DNA from: Mixta tenebrionis
GTDB taxonomy: Bacteria; Pseudomonadota; Gammaproteobacteria; Enterobacterales; Enterobacteriaceae
Assembly (NCBI RefSeq): GCF_006517625.1
Contig: NZ_VHQI01000002.1
Location: 352,536-416,535 of the forward strand
Length of the DNA stretch: 64,000 bases
Direction: 5' to 3'
The first letter of the stretch is position 1. The number at the start of each line of letters is the position of its first letter. Shown here piece after piece: positions 1 to 9,187 of the stretch. The notes under the pieces were generated by a model. It ran no database searches, was not told where the DNA came from, and worked only from the letters and a program-made list of their open reading frames with translations. A program made the position numbers and the translations under genes.

Positions 1-638
1 ACGGCGCGGGCTGTAAAACCACCGCGCTGCTGACCGATATGAATCAGGTGCTGGCTTCCAGCGCCGGCAACGCGCTGGAAGTGCGCGAGGCGGTGCAGTT
101 CCTGACCGGCAGCTACCGCAATCCGCGCCTGCTGGAAGTGACGCTGGCGCTGTGCAGCGAAATGCTGATTTCCGGCGGGCTGGCGCCCGATGAAACGGCA
201 GCGCGCGCGCAGCTGCAAAAAGTGCTGGATAACGGCAGCGCGGCGGAGGTGTTTGCGCGCATGGTGGCAGCGCAAAAAGGCCCGGCTGACTTTATTGACC
301 ATATGGATCGCTATCTGCCCGCGCCGATGCTGAGCAAAGCGGTCTATGCCGATGCGCCCGGCATTGTTAACGCAATGGATACGCGCGCGCTCGGTATGGC
401 GGTGGTGGCGCTGGGCGGCGGACGCCGACGCGCCAGCGACGCTATTGACTACAGCGTGGGCTTCAGCGACATGGTGCAGCTGGGCGAAAGCGTGGATAAC
501 CAGCGTCCGCTGGCAGTTATCCATGCCGACAGCGAAGCGCGCTGGCAGGAAGCGGCGCAGGCGGTAAAAGCCGCCATTACCCTGGGCGCAGGCAAACCGG
601 CGGCAACGCCGGTTATCTATCGCAAAATTAGCCAGTAG
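1..638 (+). CDS. deoA: Thymidine phosphorylase, C-terminal part (cut by window edge)
   Basis: DeoA catalyses reversible phosphorolysis of thymidine to thymine and deoxyribose-1-phosphate in the cytosol. The reading frame is already open at base 3 and runs 211 codons to TAG at 636-638. The family is about 440 residues, so roughly the C-terminal half is present. The segment opening with [20 protein letters not shown] and the later [18 protein letters not shown] are diagnostic of DeoA. The ATG at 39 is internal, not the start. It is followed by deoB and deoD on the same strand, the usual deo operon order; deoC would lie left of the window. Confidence 0.96.
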   Translation, partial: GAGCKTTALLTDMNQVLASSAGNALEVREAVQFLTGSYRNPRLLEVTLALCSEMLISGGLAPDETAARAQLQKVLDNGSAAEVFARMVAAQKGPADFIDHMDRYLPAPMLSKAVYADAPGIVNAMDTRALGMAVVALGGGRRRASDAIDYSVGFSDMVQLGESVDNQRPLAVIHADSEARWQEAAQAVKAAITLGAGKPAATPVIYRKISQ

Positions 639-759
639 CCCCGGACGAACCGCAGGCGGTCGACGCACCCGCGACTTGATGTAGGGCGGGGTTAACGGTC
701 ATACTGTTCCGATCGCTTTTTTATTTTTTCTCATCGCGCTTAAGGCGCAGGAGAGTCAC

Positions 760-1983
760 ATGAAACGTGTATTTATTATGGTGCTGGACTCCTTTGGGAT
801 CGGCGCCAGTAAAGACGCTGACAAATTCGGTGATACCGGCTCGGATACGCTGGGCCACATCGCGCAGGCCTGCTTTAACGGCGAAGCGGACGTAGGACGT
901 AAAGGGCCGCTGCATTTGCCGAACCTGACCGCGCTAGGACTGGGCAAGGCGGCGGAAGCCTCAACCGGCACCTTTCCGCCGGGCCTGGACCCGAATGCGG
1001 AAATTATTGGCGCTTACGCCTACGCCAGCGAACTCTCTTCCGGGAAAGATACGCCGTCGGGCCACTGGGAAATCGCCGGCGTGCCGGTGCTGTTCGACTG
1101 GGGCTACTTCAGCGATACTGAAAACAGCTTCCCGCCGGCGCTGCTGGACAAACTGGTGGAGCGCGCCGGGCTGCCGGGCTATCTCGGCAACTGCCACGCC
1201 TCCGGTACGGTCATTCTGGACAAGCTCGGCGAAGAGCATATGAAAACCGGCAAGCCGATTTTCTATACCTCTGCCGACTCGGTGTTCCAGATTGCCTGCC
1301 ACGAAGAGACGTTCGGCCTGCAACGCCTGTACGACCTGTGTGAAATCGCCCGCGAAGAGCTGGATAAAGGGGATTACAACATTGGCCGCGTGATTGCGCG
1401 TCCGTTTATCGGCGATAAGGCGGGGAATTTCCAGCGTACCGGCAACCGTCACGATCTGGCCGTTGAGCCGCCGTCTCCCACCATTCTGAAAAAACTGGTA
1501 GAAGAGAAGCAGGGCGCAGTGATTTCCGTCGGGAAAATCGCCGATATCTATGCGCACGTCGGCATCACGAAAAAAGTGAAGGCGACCGGGCTGGATGCGC
1601 TGTTTGACGCCACGGTGAAAGAGATGACCGCAGCGCCGGATAACTCGATTGTCTTTACCAACTTCGTGGATTTCGACTCTACCTGGGGGCACCGTCGCGA
1701 CGTGGCGGGCTACGCGGGCGGCCTGGAGCTGTTTGACCGTCGCCTGCCGGAACTGATGGCGCTGGTGAAAGAAGGCGATATCCTGATCCTTACCGCCGAT
1801 CACGGGTGCGATCCTACCTGGCACGGCACCGAGCATACCCGCGAGCATATTCCGGTACTGATGTATGGGCCGGGCATCAAACCGGGCTTCCTCGGCTATC
1901 GTGAATCCTTTGCGGATATCGGGCAGACGGTAGCGAAATACTTCGGCCTTTCCGATATGGACTATGGCAAAAGCATGCTGTAA
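760..1983 (+). CDS. deoB: Phosphopentomutase
   Basis: DeoB interconverts (deoxy)ribose-1-phosphate and (deoxy)ribose-5-phosphate, linking nucleoside phosphorolysis to central carbon metabolism. The protein has 407 residues, the usual length. It starts with the alkaline-phosphatase-superfamily metal motif MVLDSFGIG (Asp10), carries the phosphothreonine region [11 protein letters not shown] (Thr98) and has the C-terminal metal site [19 protein letters not shown]. The ATG follows a GGAGAG ribosome site. It is the middle gene of deoA-deoB-deoD, separated from deoA by 121 bp and from deoD by 62 bp containing a hairpin. Confidence 0.97.
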   Translation: MKRVFIMVLDSFGIGASKDADKFGDTGSDTLGHIAQACFNGEADVGRKGPLHLPNLTALGLGKAAEASTGTFPPGLDPNAEIIGAYAYASELSSGKDTPSGHWEIAGVPVLFDWGYFSDTENSFPPALLDKLVERAGLPGYLGNCHASGTVILDKLGEEHMKTGKPIFYTSADSVFQIACHEETFGLQRLYDLCEIAREELDKGDYNIGRVIARPFIGDKAGNFQRTGNRHDLAVEPPSPTILKKLVEEKQGAVISVGKIADIYAHVGITKKVKATGLDALFDATVKEMTAAPDNSIVFTNFVDFDSTWGHRRDVAGYAGGLELFDRRLPELMALVKEGDILILTADHGCDPTWHGTEHTREHIPVLMYGPGIKPGFLGYRESFADIGQTVAKYFGLSDMDYGKSML

Positions 1984-2000
1984 TACGCGGCTTTCTTTTA

Positions 2001-2030
2001 ACGCCAGCCTGCGCTGGCGTCATTTATTTT
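2001..2030 (+). terminator. Hairpin between deoB and deoD
   Basis: ACGCCAGC (2001-2008) pairs perfectly with GCTGGCGT (2013-2020) around a CTGC loop, followed by a T-rich tract. It lies inside the operon just before the deoD ribosome site, so it may be a partial terminator or an RNA-processing/stability element rather than the operon end. Confidence 0.55.
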
Positions 2031-2045
2031 TCAAGGATACAGACA

Positions 2046-2765
2046 ATGGCAACGCCTCATATTAATGCTGAAATGGGTGATTTCGCGGACGTGGTACTGA
2101 TGCCGGGCGATCCGCTGCGCGCTAAGCATATCGCAGAAACGTTCCTGGAAGATGCGGTAGAAGTGAACAACGTGCGCGGCATGCTGGGCTATACCGGCAG
2201 CTATAAAGGCCGGCGCATTTCGGTGATGGGCCACGGCATGGGCATCCCTTCCTGCTCCATCTATACCAAAGAGCTGATCACTGAGTTCGGCGTGAAGAAA
2301 ATTATTCGCGTCGGTTCCTGCGGCGCGGTGCGTCCTGATGTGAAGCTGCGTGACGTGGTTATCGGCATGGGCGCCTGCACCGACTCTAAAGTAAACCGTA
2401 TGCGCTTTAAAGATCACGATTTCGCCGCCATCGCGGATTTCGATATGGTGCGTAATGCGGCAGACGCGGCGAAAGCGCTGGGTATTGAAGCGCGCGTGGG
2501 CAACCTGTTCTCTGCCGATCTGTTCTATACGCCGGACCCGCAAATGTTCGACGTAATGGAAAAATATGGCATTCTCGGCATTGAGATGGAAGCGGCGGGC
2601 ATCTATGGCGTGGCGGCGGAGTTCGGAGCGAAAGCGCTGGCTATCTGTACCGTTTCTGACCATCTTCGCACCCACGAAGAGACCACGGCGGCTGAACGCC
2701 AGACCACCTTCAGCGATATGATTAAGATTGCGCTGGAATCCGTGCTGCTGGGCGATAAAGCTTAA
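2046..2765 (+). CDS. deoD: Purine nucleoside phosphorylase (DeoD type)
   Basis: DeoD cleaves purine (deoxy)nucleosides with phosphate to the free base and (deoxy)ribose-1-phosphate, which DeoB then isomerises. The protein has 239 residues, the exact length of the hexameric enterobacterial enzyme. Visible motifs are the phosphate-binding MPGDPLRAK near residue 20, the base/ribose-binding [11 protein letters not shown] near 180, and the catalytic Asp in CTVSDHL near 204. The start is an ATG after AAGGA. Last gene of the deo operon; an inverted repeat follows. In E. coli yjjJ and lplA come next, but here the next gene is ytjB. Confidence 0.97.
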   Translation: MATPHINAEMGDFADVVLMPGDPLRAKHIAETFLEDAVEVNNVRGMLGYTGSYKGRRISVMGHGMGIPSCSIYTKELITEFGVKKIIRVGSCGAVRPDVKLRDVVIGMGACTDSKVNRMRFKDHDFAAIADFDMVRNAADAAKALGIEARVGNLFSADLFYTPDPQMFDVMEKYGILGIEMEAAGIYGVAAEFGAKALAICTVSDHLRTHEETTAAERQTTFSDMIKIALESVLLGDKA

Positions 2766-2772
2766 AAACTGG

Positions 2773-2800
2773 CCGGACGGGCGCGCCTCGTCCGGTTATT
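2773..2800 (+). terminator. Probable terminator after deoD
   Basis: CCGGACG (2773-2779) and CGTCCGG (2789-2795) form a stem followed by TTATT. It is 8 bp after the deoD stop and lies between convergent deoD and ytjB. The T tract is weak. Confidence 0.5.
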
Positions 2801-2843
2801 CATTTCTGAGATCCGCCGCTTTTTTATCGCTGTTCGCCACGGT

Positions 2844-3497
2844 TTATGGCTTCTCCGCCTCGTCGCCCGCGTCATCATCTTCTTTTACCGGCGTGCTGGC
2901 GGTCAGCAGGAACGGCGACTGCTGCCAGCGGGTACGACGATCGCGCAGCAGGGTGCGGGTGAGAATAATGCCAATCGCCAGCGCCAGCAGCATCATCAGC
3001 CGCAGGATATTGGTGGTGTTGTCCACCTGTTTGGCCTCGGTAACCAGCACGTGCGTATCCAGGGTAACGCGCAGAAAGCCCTGCGGCCCGTCGTGATTAT
3101 CCATCGGCTGCACCAGCTGATGGTTAAAGTAGCTGCCCGCGCGCTTGCCATCCAGCGCCAGCCGATCGCGCACGCTGATATTTTCGCCGCTGTGCGCCAC
3201 CAGCGAGCCTTCGCTGTCATAAACGGAGGCGTCAAGGATGCGGCTGTTTGCCGTCATCTGTTGTAAAATAGCGCTGATTTGCGCGCGGTTTTCATCCTGA
3301 TTATCCATCAGCGGCGTCAGGGTAAAGGCCACCTGGCGCGTCAGCGCGCGCGCCAGATCTTCAACCTGCTCGGAGCGCGCCATCTGATGGCCCTGGCTGA
3401 ACCATGACGCGCCCTGCATCAGCACAACCAGCAGCGTAAGAGAAATCAGCACAATGACCGTGCGGTGCAGACGAAATTTGAGCCGGGTTTTAGCCAT
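2844..3497 (-). CDS. ytjB: Inner-membrane protein YtjB (Smp family)
   Basis: This resembles the enterobacterial YtjB/Smp membrane protein, whose function is not established. The protein has 217 residues with a basic N-terminus and a membrane segment at about 10-30. A periplasmic domain follows (about 31-160), then a second membrane segment at about 165-182 and an acidic tail. The architecture recalls sensor-like proteins lacking a kinase. A TTG two codons upstream (3503) could start a longer form, but the ATG at 3497 sits at good distance from AAGG and matches the family N-terminus. It is divergent from serB, as in E. coli. Confidence 0.87.
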   Translation of the reverse strand: MAKTRLKFRLHRTVIVLISLTLLVVLMQGASWFSQGHQMARSEQVEDLARALTRQVAFTLTPLMDNQDENRAQISAILQQMTANSRILDASVYDSEGSLVAHSGENISVRDRLALDGKRAGSYFNHQLVQPMDNHDGPQGFLRVTLDTHVLVTEAKQVDNTTNILRLMMLLALAIGIILTRTLLRDRRTRWQQSPFLLTASTPVKEDDDAGDEAEKP

Positions 3498-3677
3498 TTC
3501 CAACCTTAAATCATAATCAACAGCGGGGAGTCTGTTTTTGCGACTTTATGTTGCCAGAAGCGCGGCTGTCAGGGTAGCCTCTTGCGAGGTTTTCTCTACC
3601 GGCTGTGGCCTGGCCCGGATGCCAAAGCAACGCCTTTATAATGGCGACAGTCGATCATCTTCCCCACAGGAGTTGTA

Positions 3678-4652
3678 ATGCCTAATCGTTTGACCTGGTG
3701 CGACCTGCCTTCCGATGTCTCTCTTTGGCCAGGCTTGCCTCTTTCACTGAGCGGCGATGAAGTGATGCCGCTGGATTATCGCGCCGGGCGTACCGGCTGG
3801 CTGCTCTACGGGCACCAGCTTGATAAGGCGCGCCTGACGGCGTACCAGCGTCAGCTGGGCGCGGCGATGGTGATCGTCAGCGCCTGGTGCGTCGATGACT
3901 ATCAGGTGATCCGGCTGGCGGGTTCTTTGACGCCGCGCGCCGCGCGTCTGGCCCATGAGGCGGGGCTGGACGTGGCGCCGCTGGGCAAAATTCCGCACCT
4001 GAAAAAACCAGGGCTGCTGCTGATGGATATGGATTCCACGGCGATTCAGATCGAGTGTATTGATGAAATTGCCCGCCTGGCCGGTTGCGGCGAGCAGGTG
4101 GCGGAAGTGACCGAACGGGCGATGCGCGGCGAGCTTGATTTTACCGCCAGCCTGCGTCAGCGCGTGGCGGCGCTGAAAGGGGCCGACGCCAACATTTTAC
4201 GCCAGGTGCGCGATGCGCTGCCGCTGACGCCGGGGCTTTGTACCCTGGTGCAAAAGCTGCAGGCGCTGGGCTGGCGGGTGGCGATCGCCTCCGGCGGCTT
4301 TACTTTTTTTGCGGAGCACCTGCGCGATCGGCTTCATCTGGACGCCGTTGCCGCCAACGAACTGGAAATACGCGACGGGGTTTTTACCGGTGAAGTGACT
4401 GGCCCGATAGTAGACGCGCAATATAAAGCGGAGCTGCTGGCGAAGCTGGCGCAGCGTTATGAGATCCCTGTAGAGCAAGCGGTGGCGATTGGCGATGGCG
4501 CGAACGATCTGTTGATGATTAAAGCCTCCGGGTTAGGCATCGCTTATCACGCCAAGCCGAAAGTTAACGAGCAAACTGAAGTGACGATCCGTCACGCCGA
4601 TCTGATGGGCGTATTCTGCATCCTCAGCGGCAGCCTGAATCATGAGTCTTAA
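3678..4652 (+). CDS. serB: Phosphoserine phosphatase
   Basis: SerB hydrolyses phosphoserine to serine, the last step of serine synthesis. The protein has 324 residues (family about 322). The HAD-superfamily motif I MDMDST lies at 116-121, with Asp117 the expected nucleophile and Asp119 the acid/base. Motif II is ASGGFTFF, and motif III is the GDGANDLLMI loop near the C-terminus. An N-terminal regulatory-like region of about 100 residues precedes the HAD core. The ATG follows CAGGAG. It is the first gene of serB-radA-nadR; 16 bp separate it from radA. Confidence 0.97.
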   Translation: MPNRLTWCDLPSDVSLWPGLPLSLSGDEVMPLDYRAGRTGWLLYGHQLDKARLTAYQRQLGAAMVIVSAWCVDDYQVIRLAGSLTPRAARLAHEAGLDVAPLGKIPHLKKPGLLLMDMDSTAIQIECIDEIARLAGCGEQVAEVTERAMRGELDFTASLRQRVAALKGADANILRQVRDALPLTPGLCTLVQKLQALGWRVAIASGGFTFFAEHLRDRLHLDAVAANELEIRDGVFTGEVTGPIVDAQYKAELLAKLAQRYEIPVEQAVAIGDGANDLLMIKASGLGIAYHAKPKVNEQTEVTIRHADLMGVFCILSGSLNHES

Positions 4653-4668
4653 TCATTGAGGTACTGAA

Positions 4669-6051
4669 TTGGCTAAAGCGGTAAAACGTGCCTTTGTCTG
4701 CAATGAATGCGGCGCAGACTATCCGCGCTGGCAGGGGCAATGCAGCGCCTGCCACGCCTGGAACACCATCACCGAGGTGAGGCTGGCCGCCTCGCCAGCC
4801 GCGGCGCGCAATGAACGCCTCTCCGGCTATGCCGGTACGGCCGGCGCCAGCCGCGTGCAGAAGCTGTCGGAAATCAGCCTGGAGGCGCTGCCGCGCTTTT
4901 CTACCGGCTTTAAAGAGTTTGACCGCGTCCTTGGCGGCGGCGTGGTGCCGGGCAGCGCCATACTGATCGGCGGCAGCCCAGGCGCCGGGAAAAGTACCCT
5001 GCTGCTGCAAACCCTGTGCAAACTGTCGGCGCAGATGAAAACGCTGTATGTCACCGGCGAAGAATCGCTACAGCAGGTGGCGATGCGCGCGCACCGTTTG
5101 GGGCTGCCGACGGAAGATCTGAATATGCTGTCGGAAACCAGCATCGAACAGATTTGCCTGATCGCCGAACAGGAGCAGCCGAAGCTGATGGTTATCGACT
5201 CCATCCAGGTGATGCATATGGCGGAGATCCAGTCTTCGCCGGGCAGCGTGGCGCAGGTGCGCGAAACCGCCGCTTATCTGACGCGTTTCGCCAAGACGCG
5301 CGGCGTGGCGATCGTGATGGTCGGCCACGTTACCAAAGATGGCTCGCTGGCCGGGCCGAAGGTGCTGGAGCACTGCATCGACTGCTCCGTGCTGCTGGAC
5401 GGCGACGCCGATTCCCGTTTCCGCACGCTGCGCAGCCATAAAAACCGCTTTGGCGCGGTAAATGAGCTGGGCGTGTTCGCCATGACCGAGCAGGGAATGC
5501 GCGAGGTCAGCAACCCGTCGGCGATTTTCCTTTCGCGCGGCGATGAGGTGACCGCCGGTAGCTCGGTGATGGTGGTCTGGGAGGGCACTCGTCCGCTGCT
5601 GGTAGAGATTCAGGCGCTGGTGGATCACTCAATGATGGCCAATCCGCGCCGCGTCGCGGTTGGGCTGGAGCAAAACCGTCTGGCGATTTTGCTGGCGGTG
5701 CTGCATCGTCATGGCGGCCTGCAGATGGCGGATCAGGATGTGTTCGTTAACGTGGTTGGCGGGGTCAAGGTTACCGAAACCAGCGCGGATCTGGCGCTGA
5801 TGCTGGCGATGGTTTCCAGCCTGCGCGATCGCCCGCTGCCGCAGGATCTGGTGATTTTCGGCGAAGTGGGGCTGGCGGGCGAAATTCGTCCGGTGCCGAG
5901 CGGGCAGGAACGTATTTCTGAAGCCTCCAAGCACGGCTTCCGTCGCGCTATTGTCCCGGCGGCGAACGCGCCGAAAAAGATGCCGGAAAATATGCAGGTT
6001 TACCCGGTGAAAAAGCTGGCCGACGCACTGGCGATTCTGGATGAGTTATAA
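4669..6051 (+). CDS. radA: DNA repair protein RadA (branch-migration ATPase), TTG start
   Basis: RadA is a RecA-like ATPase that drives branch migration of recombination intermediates. The protein has 460 residues, the full family length. In order it has an N-terminal C4 zinc finger (Cys11, 14, 25, 28), Walker A GGSPGAGKST (101-110), the RadA-specific KNRFG motif at 258-262, and a C-terminal Lon-protease-like domain without a protease dyad. The start is TTG because MAKAVKRAFVCNECGADYP matches the family N-terminus and no ATG lies near it. Upstream are GAGG and the serB stop. Confidence 0.96.
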   Translation: MAKAVKRAFVCNECGADYPRWQGQCSACHAWNTITEVRLAASPAAARNERLSGYAGTAGASRVQKLSEISLEALPRFSTGFKEFDRVLGGGVVPGSAILIGGSPGAGKSTLLLQTLCKLSAQMKTLYVTGEESLQQVAMRAHRLGLPTEDLNMLSETSIEQICLIAEQEQPKLMVIDSIQVMHMAEIQSSPGSVAQVRETAAYLTRFAKTRGVAIVMVGHVTKDGSLAGPKVLEHCIDCSVLLDGDADSRFRTLRSHKNRFGAVNELGVFAMTEQGMREVSNPSAIFLSRGDEVTAGSSVMVVWEGTRPLLVEIQALVDHSMMANPRRVAVGLEQNRLAILLAVLHRHGGLQMADQDVFVNVVGGVKVTETSADLALMLAMVSSLRDRPLPQDLVIFGEVGLAGEIRPVPSGQERISEASKHGFRRAIVPAANAPKKMPENMQVYPVKKLADALAILDEL

Positions 6052-6080
6052 TTTCTTATCGCGGGAAGTAATCTGTTGTT

Positions 6081-6107
6081 GGGGTGGGCCTGGGCTCACC
6101 CCTTTTT
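6081..6107 (+). terminator. Terminator-like hairpin immediately upstream of nadR
   Basis: GGGGTGGGCC (6081-6090) pairs with GGCTCACCCC (6093-6102) with one G-U pair and is followed by TTTTT. The nadR ribosome site GGAGG lies only a few bases downstream (6111-6115). It could end radA transcripts or attenuate readthrough into nadR. Confidence 0.65.
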
Positions 6108-6119
6108 GCAGGAGGCATT

Positions 6120-7352
6120 ATGTCATCATTCGAATATCTGAAAACCGCCATTCGCCAGCAGGGGCATACCTTACAGCAGGTAGCGGACGCCAGCGGCATG
6201 ACCAAAGGTTATCTGAGCCAGCTGCTGAACGCTAAAATCAAAAGCCCCAGCGCGCAAAAGCTGGAGGCGCTGCATCGCTTTCTCGGACTGGCTTTTCCAC
6301 GCCGGGAAAAAACCGTCGGCGTGGTGTTTGGCAAGTTCTATCCTCTGCACACCGGTCATATTTATCTTATTCAGCGCGCCTGCAGCCAGGTTGATGAGCT
6401 GCACATTATTATGGGGCACGATGAGCCGCGCGATCGGCAGCTGTTTGAAAACAGCGCGATGTCGCAGCAGCCGACCGTCAGCGATCGCTTGCGCTGGCTG
6501 CTGCAGACCTTCAAATATCAGAAGAATATTCGTATCCACGCCTTTAATGAAGAGGGAATGGAACCCTATCCGCACGGCTGGGATGTCTGGAGCCGTGGAA
6601 TTACCGCCTTTATGGCGGAGAAGGGGATTGAGCCAGGCTGCGTTTATACCAGCGAGGAGATGGATGCGCCGCAGTATCGTCAGCATCTGGGCATTGAAAC
6701 CGTGGTCATCGATCCTCAGCGTTCCTTTATGAATATCAGCGGCGCACAGATACGCCAAAATCCTTTTCGCTACTGGGAGTATATTCCTACTGAGGTAAAG
6801 CCGTTTTTCGTGCGTACCGTTGCTATCCTGGGGGGCGAATCCAGCGGCAAGTCGATCATGGTCAACAAGCTCGCCAATATTTTTAACACCTCCAGCGCAT
6901 GGGAATATGGACGCGATTACGTCTTTTCGCACCTTGGCGGCGATGAAATGGCGCTGCAGTACTCCGATTATGACAAGATTGCGCTGGGCCACGCGCAGTA
7001 TATCGATTTCGCCGTTAAGTATGCCAACAGGGTTACCTTTATCGATACTGATTTTGTTACTACTCAGGCTTTTTGCAAAAAATATGAGGGTCGTGAACAT
7101 CCCTTTGTGCAGGCGCTGATCGATGAGTACCGTTTTGATTTGGTCATCCTGCTGGAAAATAACGTACCGTGGGTGGCTGACGGCTTGCGCAGCCTGGGCA
7201 GCGCAAGCGATCGAAAAGAGTTCCAGGAGTTATTGATAAAAATGTTGAATGAAAATCAGATTAAATATGAACATATAAGCGAAGAAAGTTACGATGAGCG
7301 CTTTTTGCGCTGCGTAGAGCTGGTGAGAAATATGCTGGAGAATGGTAACTAA
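6120..7352 (+). CDS. nadR: Trifunctional NAD regulator NadR
   Basis: NadR combines a DNA-binding repressor of NAD synthesis genes, an NMN adenylyltransferase and a nicotinamide riboside kinase. The protein has 410 residues, the E. coli length. It has an N-terminal helix-turn-helix (about 1-60, QQVADASGMTKGYLSQLLNA), the nucleotidyltransferase motif VVFGKFYPLHTGH near 70, and a kinase Walker A GGESSGKS at 238-245. An in-frame ATG 36 bases upstream lies inside the hairpin; the ATG at 6120 has GGAGG seven bases away and is preferred. Confidence 0.96.
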   Translation: MSSFEYLKTAIRQQGHTLQQVADASGMTKGYLSQLLNAKIKSPSAQKLEALHRFLGLAFPRREKTVGVVFGKFYPLHTGHIYLIQRACSQVDELHIIMGHDEPRDRQLFENSAMSQQPTVSDRLRWLLQTFKYQKNIRIHAFNEEGMEPYPHGWDVWSRGITAFMAEKGIEPGCVYTSEEMDAPQYRQHLGIETVVIDPQRSFMNISGAQIRQNPFRYWEYIPTEVKPFFVRTVAILGGESSGKSIMVNKLANIFNTSSAWEYGRDYVFSHLGGDEMALQYSDYDKIALGHAQYIDFAVKYANRVTFIDTDFVTTQAFCKKYEGREHPFVQALIDEYRFDLVILLENNVPWVADGLRSLGSASDRKEFQELLIKMLNENQIKYEHISEESYDERFLRCVELVRNMLENGN

Positions 7353-7989
7353 TAGATCAGGCAGGCTGTGCGTATGCTGATACTTTCAGTTTGCTTTTTT
7401 GATTCGGAATGTTCTCATTGATAATGCACCCTAACTGAATCAGCCTAATGTTTTAATAATTAAAACAGATTTACCCAAGCCACAGCTTTACGGTTTCAGG
7501 CTGTGGTGCGCGGTTCTTAAGAGCGCTAATTATTGATTTTTAAGCTTTAGCACTATAAATCAAAGCGTTAAATGGCTATTTTTTTTGCTATCTTAACGGC
7601 TTTAATTTATAAGTTGAATTTTATGGTCGTCGGGACTAACTTTTTTCTTTAAGCAGGGAGAATACGGAGTAACGTTAACTTGAGACATAGCTTATATATT
7701 GTCAGGACTATATTAACTATCTTTGGCCGTGTATTTTTATTCTGCCTTTGACTACTTAAACTGTGGTGAATATATAGTTAACTTTCGATTAATTGGCTGA
7801 CTATTTTAGAAAAGTAAACGGATTTTACTCTAACCCAGGCAAAAAGAGTTAATGCATCTATTGCTTCAGCGGCTTTGAAGCTATACGCGCAAAACGGCAT
7901 CTATACATTATTCCAGGCAATATCATCCTACACATCTGATGGTGCGTAGAGAGGCTATAACCGGAAAGAATCAAGGGAGTGTAATAATT
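7353..7989. other. AT-rich intergenic stretch upstream of a LysR gene
   Basis: These 637 bp hold no convincing gene and are clearly richer in A+T than the neighbours. They contain a near-perfect dyad GTTTTAAT-A-ATTAAAAC (7450-7466), of the kind LysR or similar dimers bind, and a short stem CCACAGC/GCTGTGG (7480-7506). No clear terminator for nadR was seen. The composition suggests silencing by H-NS-type proteins or acquisition by transfer (inference). Confidence 0.5.
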
Positions 7990-8898
7990 ATGTATAAAGA
8001 TATTAATCATTTGGTAAGAATGGACTTAAACCTGCTGCCGATACTCGATACGTTGCTGAATGAAAAAAGCGTCAGCAAAACAGCAGATAAGCTGAACGTC
8101 ACGCCGCCCGCCATTAGTAAATCTCTGAATAAAATCAGAGATACTTTTCAGGATCAGCTTTTAGTCCGCTCCGGCATGAGCCTTGAGCTAACCCCCTTAG
8201 CCGTGCGCCTGAAACCTCAGCTCAGAGAGCTGCTGGATAATATACAAAACGTGCTGCATCAAAACATTGAAATGAACGGTAGCGAGCTGCCGCGCTCTTT
8301 CAATATCGTTACCAACGATATTTTGATGTCGAAGCTCAGCTACAAGCTGATGAAGAAAAGCATCCAGGAAAACACCAACCACGTATTCAACTTCAACTAT
8401 GACAACGCCTCTACCTGCATGCTGCGTAGTGAAGATATCGACCTCTATATCGGCGAAGACAAGACATTAAGCCCGGAGGTGAAAATTCGTACTATCGGTC
8501 ACAGCGACTGCGTTTTTATCGCCAAGAAAGATCATCCGGTGCTGCAGATGGAAAAGTCGCTTAAGGTGCTGAAAGAGTACATGCTGATCGTCTCAAAGAA
8601 TAAGCTGAAAGAAGAGATGGAAAGCCTGTATCGCGAACGTGGCTATAAAAGAAAAATCCACGGGGTCAGCGCCGGATATCTGCCGATGATTGAGAACGTG
8701 ATCCAGACTAACAGCCTGGGCATCGTGCCTATGTATGTGGTTGACGGCCTGCAAAGAATGAACCTTGAAGTGGAGTTCTTTAAGCCGCAGTTTGAGCTGC
8801 CGAAGGTGCGGATTATCCAGGCATGGCACCCGCGTTATCATAACTGCTCTTCACATAAGTGGTTACGCGATATCTCGAAAGATCTGTTGGAGTTTTAA
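7990..8898 (+). CDS. LysR-family transcriptional regulator, target unknown
   Basis: The protein has 302 residues with the LysR layout. A winged helix-turn-helix lies at about 10-70 (MDLNLLPILDTLLNEKSVSK, then TADKLNVTPPAISKSLNKIR), followed by a substrate-binding-like effector domain. The MDLNLL opening is typical of the NodD/LeuO/YidZ branch. The ATG at 7990 follows AAGGGAG at good spacing; an upstream in-frame ATG (7939) lacks one. The gene is flanked by AT-rich DNA and stands alone between nadR and the alcohol dehydrogenase gene, so its regulon cannot be inferred. It has no counterpart at this place in E. coli. Confidence 0.85.
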   Translation: MYKDINHLVRMDLNLLPILDTLLNEKSVSKTADKLNVTPPAISKSLNKIRDTFQDQLLVRSGMSLELTPLAVRLKPQLRELLDNIQNVLHQNIEMNGSELPRSFNIVTNDILMSKLSYKLMKKSIQENTNHVFNFNYDNASTCMLRSEDIDLYIGEDKTLSPEVKIRTIGHSDCVFIAKKDHPVLQMEKSLKVLKEYMLIVSKNKLKEEMESLYRERGYKRKIHGVSAGYLPMIENVIQTNSLGIVPMYVVDGLQRMNLEVEFFKPQFELPKVRIIQAWHPRYHNCSSHKWLRDISKDLLEF

Positions 8899-9148
8899 GC
8901 GTCGGCAGCAAACGATTAAGAGCAGGGAAGGTGGGTTGAGACTAATTGATACCGCCTTTTGCGGACTTCATTTTCGCTAACGTCTGTTATGTAGCCGTTG
9001 ATGTCCGGTTGTTGCGTTTCGCTGTTGATGTGCTGTTCTGCCATTTTGCCTGAGCGAGAGGGGGAGAAGGCGGCGATGATAAAATTATAAAAACTGACTG
9101 AATAAATAAAAAAGCCGCTTAACGTAAGAGCAATGGCCCGTTGTTATT

Positions 9149-9173
9149 AACGCCCCGATTTCGGGGCGTTTTA
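9149..9173 (+). terminator. Intrinsic terminator between LysR gene and alcohol dehydrogenase gene
   Basis: AACGCCCCGA and TCGGGGCGTT form a perfect 10-bp stem (9149-9170) with a two-base centre, followed by TTTT. It serves the rightward transcript best and may also stop the convergent leftward gene. The preceding 250 bp (8899-9148) show no gene. Confidence 0.8.
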
Positions 9174-9187
9174 CCGTCTGAAGCGAA

